Positions 46,201 to 58,200 of a DNA stretch of 64,000 bases are shown one piece after another. The stretch lies in contig NW_026262734.1 in assembly GCF_021869535.1 (NCBI RefSeq), positions 111,491,588 to 111,555,587 on the forward strand, read 5' to 3'. Under the pieces are notes generated by a model. That model was not told the DNA's origin. It did not search any database and saw only the letters and a program-made list of their open reading frames with translations. The number at the start of each line of letters is the position of its first letter. Position 1 is the first letter of the stretch. The position numbers were made by a program, and so were the translations under genes. This DNA is from Mytilus californianus (lineage: Eukaryota; Mollusca; Bivalvia; Mytilida; Mytilidae).

Positions 46201-49200
46201 CTTTTCCAGAAGACAGCTAGAACGTAAATCGCACATACTGGTGGCGCTAAAAAGCTTGTTATTGCCTGAATATAATGGAAAAGTTCTGAGATATTCTGAA
46301 TAATTGGAATCCATACAATTGAAACGACTACCAAGATCAATACACAACATCTACAAAAAATGAAAATGAAAACTTGTTAGGAGAGATATTATTCAAATAT
46401 TCTAATCATTTTGTATTCTTCGCAAAGAATAAACACAACGGTGGGGTTTGTGTTGCTCAGTCTTTAGTTTTCTATGTTGTGTTTTGTATACTGTTGTTCG
46501 TTTTTTTTTTTGTCGTTTTTCGGTTATGTTTCATGGCATTGTCAATTTGATTTCAACTTGTGAGTTTGAATATCCCTTTAGTATCTTTGACTATCTTTTA
46601 TCCCAACACACACGACCCTCCCTTCAATACAAGAAAAGGTTAATCAAACGTATATATTATAGGATCAGTGCCTAATTTAGGCCAATTTAAAATTAGCACA
46701 GAATAACGTAAATACAAGCACACACTATGTCATATTAATTTGAGATCTTAATTATAAAAACAATGATGGATTTTTATTTTGCTATAAATAAACCCAAAGT
46801 CATAAAAGAGAGGCAGAAGATATCTAAAGGTAATTCAAACTTATAAAAGTCGAGGACAAACTGAAAAAGCCTAGCAAAAAACGAAAAACGACCAAAACAC
46901 AAACAATAGTTTCCAAAACACAACTTAGAAAACTAAAAGCCGTGCAACACGAACCCAATCAAAAGCCGGGGATGATATCAAGCGCTCCGAAAGTGTAAGC
47001 AGTTTTTTATTTTAATATCTAAATTTTGTGGACGTTATTGCCCACCATTATTTTTGTATAAACTTTCTAATCATTATCAAGGCGTTTAAATTCGTCATTA
47101 ATTAAATCTACCCAATGTGTAATTGCAGCAAAAACCAATGAGATGCGAATTAGTCCGTGTATTGCTTTATAGTATTTTCTATCATTTTAACTTTACAGGT
47201 TAAGTCAATAAAAAAAGAAGATGTGGTATGATTGCCAATGAGACAACTCTCCACAAAAGACCAAATGACACAAAAATTTACAACTATAAGTAACCGTATA
47301 CGTACGGCCTTCAACAAGTCAATAAAAATCTACAAAACGAATGCCAACTAAAAGAGCATTTTGAGACATGGGTAGAGTTTATAAATTGAATATATTTTAG
47401 CAGCAAAAACATGGTCTATTTTATAATTATATGAAATTTGGCCTTGAATGATTGATTGATTGTTGGTTGCTTAACGTCCAGTGGCAAATATTTCATGCAT
47501 ATTCAGGACGATTTTGGCCTTGAATAAGCTGTTCGCAACTGCGAGTACTCTTACATCGGTCTTTATTATGGCTTTGTGTGAGTTGCTTTTATTTCTAATA
47601 CTAACCCGACAAGAGAAGACCTTTGCTGATTTTCACAGTATATCCGAATACACTGTCCAAAGTAAGGGGTGGAATTAGTTCTAACAGATATGTTTTACCA
47701 ATCACCATTCTAAATGTGCCGATCACAAGACAGAAGCATGTACTAGACATCCGACGAGTGGTTGTCGTAAGCTACTATCTACCATAAATGTTTTCGTGTA
47801 TTGCTTTTAGCTTAAAACAAGCCGTTAGAATTCCATGTTGTATTCTTCACATTTCGTTTTCCGGGGCTTTTTAAATCTTACTTCAACTAAGGTTTTGCTA
47901 GTGGTTAAATGCTGTACGGTGATCTGTTGTGGTTTATATCCTAATCATTATGTCTTTTTGTGATTACATGTAGTTGTCTCCTTATTTTTCTGCTACATTA
48001 CAGTTGATATATTTATGGAAAAGAATTCATATCTGTTTGAATCAAACTGTAATAAAAAGCAGCATAACATGTATCAACTTGAGCATCACGACGGGTGCCA
48101 CATGTGGAGCAGGATCTGCTTACCATTCCGAAGCACCTGCGATCACTCCCGGATTTGGTTGGGTTCATGTTGCCGAGTCTTTAGTTTTCTATGCTGTGTT
48201 TTGAATTGGTTTTTTAATCGTTTTTATTTTTTTGCTATTGCATTGTCAGTTTGTTTTCTACTTGTGAGTTTGAACTTCCCTTTGGTATCTTTCGCCTTTA
48301 TTTTTTATACACTTACCTTCCAACAATCATAAGTTCTACATCTGATGCCTTCTTACGGATCCTTAACCATATGTCAATAGTAAAAAGAGTACTACTGCTG
48401 TTAAATATGGACGTCAGTGATGAGATCAAGGCAGACATCATCACAGCTAACATAAGACCTTTCAATCCAGTAGGCATGATCCCTAACACTAATTTAGGGA
48501 ATGCAATGTTACTGCACCCAGCTCTAGAGCCACATGCCTCTTCACATACATCTGGATCAGCACAACCAACAGAATCTGTACAGAGAAAAATTATTGCTTA
48601 ATATTGCATGGAAGTTTAAAAAACATATATAATATCATTCACTCTTCATCTAATTCATTAATTTATTTCATCACATTAAAAAATAACATTAAGAACAATA
48701 TCTATTTATTGACATTTGAGCTGCGGCGGACAGAAATCGACCTTATGCAAATGAATATTAATACATCTTTTAACCTATTTCGAGTTGAAAAAAAACTCTA
48801 TGCAAAGTCTGTTATGTAAGAACCCTACAAAACAGACCAAAACGCGTCTTTTATTTCGTATTTGAATGTTCAAAATTCATTCAAAGTCTTACACACATAC
48901 ACGTATACGTGCACTTGCATATATAGGTCGATTTCTATCCGAAGCAGGTCAATTTGTTATGTTAAATTTGTTATACCACCATTCAAGATAATCTTAGCCT
49001 CGTAATAACTTTCCACGCAAATAATTAAACAAGTACAACAATTTGACTTGTCCCTGGATAATTATGCCAAATGCTACATAGTTCTTCATTGCAAACTAAT
49101 CAATTAATTTACATATAAACATAAAGTTGATTGGTGCAAACAGGTAGCATATTGAATGGCATCGTCTTAAGGTAAAATACTGCTTGGTTGTTTTAATTTT

Positions 49201-52200
49201 GATGAACATTGGGGTTCCAGAAAAGCAATTATGAACATTGATTAAAAAAATCAAATTGTCAATAGAAATCATTTAAAACAACACACACTAGGTTTTCAGA
49301 AAGGCGTAAGGGAGCTACCATTTGATTTTATGGGGGGGGGGGGGGTTAGAATAAAATTTGAAAAAAGGCAGTACAGGAGTTTTGAGGTAAAAAAAAGGCA
49401 GGATGAGCAACTTGGCAAAAAAAAGGCAGGATGACAATTTATGTAAAAAAAGTCAGGATAAACTAATAAAGAAAAGGCATGACCGAATAGAGAATGGTAG
49501 CACCCCAACGTACAACAGATATGGTGTCATGCAAAATCAAAGAGACAAATGTGCCTTTGACACATAAAGATAATGATTATTGATGATTGTCCTTGTTCTG
49601 AGTGCAAAGAGGTATAGCAAGGACTAAGTAAGTACTATAACTTGGTGGTTTTGAACGACATTGACTAGCTGGTAAGCCCTCGCACGCGGTCGGTGAGACC
49701 TAATAAAGGCAATAGTAGTATACCGTCGTTCAATGTAAGTAATCAGAAATATAAAATCTCAAAACTTACATCAATGCCTGTGCAAATGTTTCAATGTTAA
49801 ACCGTGCATTTAAAAAAATCAAATAGTAGCTGGTTTACATGTTTATCCTATATATTATGATAAAGTTCTTAACACAAAAATAATTGCAATGTAATTACAT
49901 TTAAAAATTAATGTAATTATAACTGTAATTAAATTGAAAAAAAAATCAGTATGTAATTGCAATGTAAATAATTACTTTGCCATGTAAATGACCCCATGCC
50001 TGGTATAAATTTTCTCATTAGTGTGTCAACATACTTTACAATGTTTATAAAAATGAATAGAGAGGGCGGGGCTATTAGAGGCAAACGAAGGGTCCTGTCA
50101 TCAGTTAACCCTTGGGAAATGTGGAGGCAATACAAAATAAATTTCAACAATGCATAACCTCCATCGTTTTGTTGGTACGTAATCCTGAACTGTACAGTAA
50201 AGAGTAAATAATGTACAATAACAATTATTATTAAAACAGAACTTTCAAAAAAGGAATGAATTCGATAAAAGAACATTCTGATTTCCAAGTATGCAAACCT
50301 TTCTGCTATAATTTATCAGTTAGTAAGCAGTTCATCCTAAACGAAGATGTATTCTTACGGGAAATACACCATGTACCATGAACAACAAATGTCACGTTTG
50401 TTCTCATTACCCATGTATTTAAATAAATACATTTTGTCGGTCGTTTACAAATCGTGACAAAGAAATATTTAGTATTGCTTTATTGTTGATTAAAGAAAGG
50501 CAATCTTATATTTCTGGTTTTAAATATTTATGTCTAACCCCAAAGTTTCCTAATAGTACATTTGAAAGTCATTAAGTGTCCATTACTTGAATATTTTTTT
50601 TCGCTACAAAGTATGAAGAGAAAATGTTATTTTATACAAAAATCGTTATGTCAAACTTTTCATGAAGCGATTATTTAAAAGAACATTAATAGTTGTCATG
50701 TGTGGTAAGTGGAGATCTGCCATGCATTCGATGCACCGAGCAGAAATTAAATTTAAAGTAAGTATATTTTTATGCAAGGTCATCCTTATTCTTCGATTTT
50801 TAGTCTTATTTTAATCGGATAATATATAGGGTACCTACCTCTGTACAAAATTCTTGAAATCATGCCAGGAAAAACCATTATCCAAAGAGGCAAAAACTTC
50901 AGATAACCAGCTAAAATTGTACCAGCTTTTGCATGTGATAAGTTCTTTGCAGCTAAGGCTCTCTGTACTATCACCTGTTTACAAATAGACACTAAAACGG
51001 TAAGTCTATGTGTTATCTTCAAAAGAGAGGCGAAAAATACCAAAGAGATAGTCAAACTCAAAAGTCGAAAACAAACTGACAAAGCCATGGCTAAACAATG
51101 AAAAACTACCAAAAGACAACAGTATACAAAACACAACATAGAAAACTAAATTATTAAACTGTGTCAACGATAGAAAAGAAAGATACAATTTAATACTCTT
51201 TCCTTTCAGAATTATTTGTACTTTTTCTTAAATATATTATTATATAATCTGTAATATTCTTATGTACAGAAGTGTGCAATGGATTCTACAGTGCAGTGAT
51301 CATTTGACTTTCGAAGAGAATAAAAATACCAAGTGAATAATCAAAATCTCTAGTTAAAAAAAGTTAAACAGATTAATAGGCAATTAACACTCAACAAAAA
51401 TCTTCACGGAAAACTCGAGAATGAGTAACATGAACCTCAACAGAAAAGACGACTTAAGAAATTACCTCTTCACCAAAAATCATTCTTTATGTGCCTCATG
51501 TTATTTCACATGCACGACAAAGGGATTAGTATTATTCCTATAATTGCAGATGTTAAAAAAAGACTAACAGACAAACAGACCAACAGAAAAACAACAGTAC
51601 ACAAAACACAACATAGAAAACTAAAGACTGAGCAACACGAACCCCATCAAACAACTGGGGGTGATCTCGGGGGCTCCTGAAGGATAAGTAGACCCTGCTC
51701 CACATGTGACACCCGTCGTATTGCTCATGTTAGTAAACACTCGGTGATAAGTCTAATTCGGTAGGTCACATTCGGGATAAAGGAGACGGGATTGTAGTTA
51801 TGTGAATCAGATATTCCATAAGTGTCAACCAACTCGTGATGGCGGCCGTAAAATTTACGAAGGGGTGATTTCAACTTCACCACTTGGAACTCTTGGTTAT
51901 ATAGCTTCCTTGTGAGCAGCAACCCTCTATCAAGAAAATCATGATAGGAAATTCAAGCCCTGGAAGATCGTATCAACTGGGAGATATATACTCCGTATGC
52001 AGGCGCAGCTGGATTGTTGCTACATAGACATGAAAAGTTCATAATTGGAATGCTGAAATGATTTCTTTTGTCGTAAATGTTTGTTCTCAACCGATCCACA
52101 TTGTCAATTTTTAGATGTAAGTCAAGATATGAGGTAGACTTAACTGTATCTGTTGTATCCTTAACGGAATTACACTTAATACTGAGAAAGAATGCAATGC

Positions 52201-55200
52201 TGAAGAGATAATTTCTTACTATACATACAAATTCCATTTATGAACCAATATGCAGAAATAAAACATCTTACTTACTTGATCAGAACACCAATACCAGACA
52301 GCAGATATTGTCAAACCAAAAAATATTCCTGGCCATGGTAAACTGCCATCATCAGCAGATCGAATCAAATGCATGGCGTTATCCGGTGGTATTCCACATT
52401 TAGCATATTTATAACTAGAATTTCCCATGTTATATATCGTAGTGTCCGGAAAGGAGGCGAAATACTTCTGTATCATGGCTTCGTAACCACCAACCTCAAT
52501 AAAACCTACAATTAAAGAGGTATAAAAATAAGAAGATGTGGTATAATTGCTAATGAGACAACTCTCCACCAGAGACCAAATGACATAGAAGTTAATAGTT
52601 TAAGATCTTGTTACACTGTGGTACACGCTGCACGATCTACTATTCATGATATCTTGTAAACAGTAATATTTTTGCAGCATGTTACTTTTGTAGGAAGCTG
52701 ATTGGTAGGAAATGCATTAATTTCAATGAAATAATGTTCTAAATTGTTTCCACAAACATCTCGTCGTATTTGTTTTCCTCTGCATGAAAGTCGTTGTTGT
52801 ACGCGTAAAGTCTTTTTTTGTATAATTATTTTGTTTAATGCAGTTTATTTCTTACTTTTAAGGTTTATTGTAGAGTTTCAAAGATTTTCACCAAAACAGC
52901 AATTCTACAATTTTCCGAAACTTTCAAACTTCTAAGCAAAGATAGGTCGCTCATTCGACAGGGTTAGAACAGGGTTAGAAAGTTTATGAGCCTCAGACTT
53001 TGCGTCGCAAGTTTAACCGATCACAAACATACCCTGGTTTTAATAAATTTTCACTGAACTGAAGTTTCACAATAAGAAGTAATTTATCATGGAATGTATT
53101 TGTTTCAGTTATTGTTGCTTTTAATTCATGATAGTGTGGTCGAAATAGTGTAAAGAAAAAAAACCACAACGAAGATAGAATGTATTTAAATTTATAAAGA
53201 TGAAGTTGAATAAGTGCTGAAATCACAACGAAGATTGGCAATATCATAAACAGAGACACGGCACAACATAGATTTGCATTATCATAGACAGAGACACAGC
53301 ACAACAAAGATTTGCAATGCCATAAACATAGACACAACACAACGAAGATTGGCAATACCATAACTAGAGACTCAGTACAGAGCATGTTATCTCAATGACA
53401 GAATAAAATATGGCTTTATTACACAAGAATATCATGAAAACTTGATGTTAGTGAAGTTGATTAACCGGACAGAAGGGTGGGAAATTTAGACTGCCACTTG
53501 AAAAAGATGTATATTAGATAGAATAGATAACAGGTCTCAAACGGACCCCCAAAAAGTTACTGCAAGATACGGATTTAATGTCGCAATGTTGACCGTACAT
53601 GGTTGTGTATTTATACATCCCGCACAACCGAACTCGCAAAACTACGTATGTTGATAAACTTACTCAAAATCATCATAATGAAAGCTCCAATGATCATAAT
53701 GATAACTTGAATGAAGTCTGTCCATATTACAGCCGTCAATCCACCTAGGGAAAACAATAGGCGCATTAGATCAATCACCTGACAAATAAAATATAAAATA
53801 TATGTTTGAAACAGCAATTTGTGAGTTTTTGTTTTCGGGGTTTTGCCATTACAATTCTTATATATATGAATAAAACTAGATTTGGGGTTTGTATCAACAG
53901 CATCCAAATAACAAAAGCACATCATGAGGGCAACGTGAAGTCGTCAATATGTAGTACATTATTTATACAGTTTCAGAGGATTTGTTGTTAGTCAATGGAA
54001 AAGGCAAAAAAAATTGTTTGTATGTATAAGTACCCGGCCACGTCCACATGTATTTGTAGTATTTGTATTCTTATCCATCTGATGAGTTAAGCCTCTTTCA
54101 ACTGATTTTTATAGTTCGTTCTTATGTTGTGATGTTACACCACTGTCCCAGGTTAGGGGGAGGGTTTGGGATCCCGCTAACTTGTTTAACCCCGCCACAT
54201 TCTGTATGTATGTGCCTGTCCCAAGTCAGGAGCCTGTAATTCAGTGGTTGTCGTTTGTTTATGTGTTACATATTTGTTTTTCGTTCATTTTTTGTACATA
54301 GATTAGGCCGTTAGTTTTCTCGTTTGAGTTGTTTTACATTGTCATTTCGGGGCCTTTTATAGCTGACTGTTCGGTATGGGCTTTGCTCATTGTTGAAGGC
54401 CGTACGGTGACCTATAGTTGTTAATTTCTATGTCATTTGGTCTCTTGTGGAGAGTTGTCTCATTGGCAATCATACCACATCTTCTTTTTTTATAAAAATA
54501 AGTACATTTCGAAATTATGATTTGGTAGTAATTTTCTAATTCATTCCTTCATAAATAAATGAAAACAAAAAATTGATTTTGAATCCAGAAAATTCAGTTG
54601 TGCGTTTTATTTCATCTGTTATTTCATTAATGATATAAACATGTACTCACCAGCTATTGTAAAAACAGCAGAGATTGCAAGTAAAATGATAACAGCAACA
54701 TAGAGATTCAAATCCTTAAACGATTGTGTTATAAAAATGGCCCCAGAAAATAAATCTGCCTGCAAATTTGAAAATAATACAAAATGAAAATGTCATTAAA
54801 TTTCATAAGCTTAAAACAATTGGATAGCTCTGTATTATATATTTACTAGGAACATGAGCAAAAACAGGCCAATGTGGTTATTGGTAATTGACCAAATGGT
54901 AATGTTTCAAAAGTTATTTGAAATAATCTGTGACATCAAATCATTTACATTTTTCTACGGTAAAATTCAATGCTAATTTACCAACCTCATAACATTTTGT
55001 TATACATTACACCTTTATAAAGTCTCTAATAAGTGTGGTCTTCTGGTATTATAGAAATAGATATATCTTTAATTGACCAATTATGGACCATTGCGAGTTT
55101 TAAATTTCATACAATGATTACAATGAATTTTTCATGACAATGAAATATTATATGTTACAAAGTATCTACAAAATTTTGCCTTGGAAGTTCAAAGGAGCTA

Positions 55201-58200
55201 AACAGAAAATGGCTGCACCTTTTTCTGGTTTTGTGCTGTAAGGTTGCTTGTCTCCTTGACATATACAATTATATATATTTTTTTCGTTTATTTTTATCTG
55301 ACATTTTAACTCACCGAGAGCTTTGTAAAGACATATAGCAACAGCGCTAAAACAGAGAGGTACACTCTGATTCTTTGTCCTCCAAATCTTTTCTTCAAAT
55401 ATTCTGGCATTGTAAAAACCTAGTAAATTGTAAAAAAAGACAAGTGTATTCTGGCATTGTAAACAACTAGTTAATTGTAAAAAAAGACAAATGTATTCTG
55501 GCATTGTAAACACCTAGTTAATTGTAAAAAAAGACAAGTGTATTCTGGCATTGTAAACACCTAGTTAATTGTAAAAAAAGACAAATGTATTCTGGCATTG
55601 TAAACACCTAGTTAATTGTAAAAAAAGACAAATGTATTCTGGCATTGTAAACACCTAGTTAATTGTAAAAAAAGACAAGTGTATTCTGGCATTGTAAACA
55701 CCTAGTAAATTGTAAAAAAAGACAAGTGTATTCTGGCATTGTAAACAACTAGTTAATTGTAAAAAAAAAGACAAGTGTATTCTGGCATTGTAAACAACTA
55801 GTTAATTGTAAAAAAAGACAAATGTATTCTGGCATTGTAAACACCTAGTTAATTGTAAAAAAGACAAGTGTATTCTGGCATTGTAAACAACTAGTTAATT
55901 GTAAAAAAAAAGACAAGTGTATTCTGGCATTGTAAACAACTAGTTAATTGTAAAAAAAAAGACAAGTGTATTCTGGCATTGTAAACAACTAGTTAATTGT
56001 AAAAAAAGACAAGTGTATTCTGGCATTGTAAACACCTAGTTAATTGTAAAAAAAAGACAAGGTTAGTGTATTCTGGCATTGTAAACACCTAGTTAATTGT
56101 AAAAAAAAAAGACAAGTGTATTCTGGCATTGCAAACACCTAGTTAATTGTAAAAAAAAAGACAAGTGTATTCTGGCATTGTAAACACCTAGTAAATTGTA
56201 AAAAAAGACAAGTGTATTCTGGCATTGTAAACAACTAGTTAATTGTAAAAAAAAAGACAAGTGTATTCTGGCATTGTAAACAACTAGTTAATTGTAAAAA
56301 AAGACAAGTGTATTCTGGCATTGTAAAAACCTAGTAAATTGTAAAAAAAGACAAGTGTATTCTGGCATTGTAAACAACTAGTTAATTGTAAAAAAAAAGA
56401 CAAGTGTATTCTGGCGTTGTAAACAACTAGTTAATTGTAAAAAAAGACAAGTGTATTCTGGCATTGTAAACACCTAGTTAATTGTAAAAAAAAGACAAGG
56501 TTAGTGTATTCTGGCATTGTAAACACCTAGTTAATTGTAAAAAAAAAAGACAAGTGTATTCTGGCATTGCAAACACCTAGTTAATTGTAAAAAAAAAGAC
56601 AAGTGTATTCTGGCATTGTAAACACCTAGTAAATTGTAAAAAAAGACAAGTGTATTCTGGCATGGTAAACATCTAGTAAATTGTAAAAAAATACAAGTGT
56701 GTATATCAGAAAAAAGGAAAATGTTTTAAAAGAAAACAAAAAGTTAAGATGACATGTAAATGGAAATATTTTGGTAGTACCGTAAATTTTGATTTTATTT
56801 CAACAAGTAATGACAAGATGACAAGATGAAAGACAAATATTGTTTTTTTTAATCGGAGGTATCGACTGAAATATATGCACCTTAATGAATAAAAAAAAAG
56901 TACCTTTTTAAAATTATATTTGAAATAGAAATAAAAAAAAATATTTTCATGTAATCATTTTTTTAAATAAGAGAAACATTCCATTATGCATTATCCTGAC
57001 GTTTCATTATAAGGATTAGTGATGACATAGCATCAATAATTGTGTCGGAACTCACCCCAGCTGCTGTGTAAACAGGTACAAAGAACCATCCTAGAACCAT
57101 TAAAATAAATATTGCCTGGAAAAATATATCAATTTTCATAAACATTTGCATCAATTATTAATAAAAGAAATTCATAGGTAACAATAGTATGGTATTATTT
57201 TATTGATAGTTCTTATCTTACCGAATGTGATGTTACGAATAACCAAAGAAGCTATATATAAGGTAAATTCATCCTTTCGGTAGATCAAATTAGTCATCAA
57301 AAGATTTCTTTAAAAAATGTTATGAACATAAGGAAATTCTTTCTCAAGTTTAGATTTTTAGCTAATACCCCTCCTGAACATTACATATCTGTTTGATTAC
57401 ACCGAATATCAATAGAGAAGTTAAATTAAACATTCAGAAGGAATTGAATTCCAGGAATATTTTGCCATCAGAATGTGTGAGCAAAAACAGTCGCATTCAA
57501 TAGAGCATACAAATACCACAATATAGATAAAAAAATATATCTTATTGTATATACATGCACCCGGTAGTCAACTGTGGTGAAATACGAACGAAAATTCATC
57601 TGATAACAGAAAATACCTGTAAAATAAATTAGCTATCAAGCAATCTAAATCGTTGATACTTATATATAAAGCGTAACATCCATACAGTATTTCCATTCTC
57701 AATTTTATTTTAGTATCATTTACATAGTAATGAAGAAGACTTTTGTATACAGTGCATGTAAGTGAACAATTATTCAATTTTAGATGAAAGATTTTAGGGC
57801 ATCGATTTTCCGTTCCTGATTTTTTCCATTAAATTTGTTTACCTGACTAATGTTTTGTTTAGCTTGTAACCTCATTTTTTTTAAAAATTTTATCTTATGT
57901 TTTATCTTCTTATTTTCTCTGGCTTTTGTTACTTCAATTTTTCTGAGCGAAAATGTTTCCATAAAAAATATCTTTGTCATATTCTCTTGAAAATCTGAAA
58001 TATGTGCATTAAGTCTTAAAATATTTCACTTACATTTAATTCGAACACTGCAATACCTATACCGCTTGCAGCACCGGAACCTGCCAAACCAACAAAATGG
58101 CCACTACCGATGTTACTAGCAAATAATGAGGCACCAACCTATCAACAGAAGATATGAATTATTGTGAGAAATATGATAATATTGAAAGATAATATATAAC

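Noticed and set aside
48015..48332. 105-residue plus frame ([11 protein letters not shown]...)
   Set aside because: Formed mostly by an R2 repeat in inverse orientation; the same frame type recurs in other R2 copies.
55166..55513. 115-residue minus-strand frame overlapping SLC5 exon E4
   Set aside because: It reads the exon in the wrong frame and continues into the minisatellite; the splice-consistent frame is the SLC5 one.
57780..57980. Lys-rich 66-residue minus frame between SLC5 exons E2 and E3
   Set aside because: Low-complexity AT-rich intron sequence, and splice sites of the flanking exons join without it.
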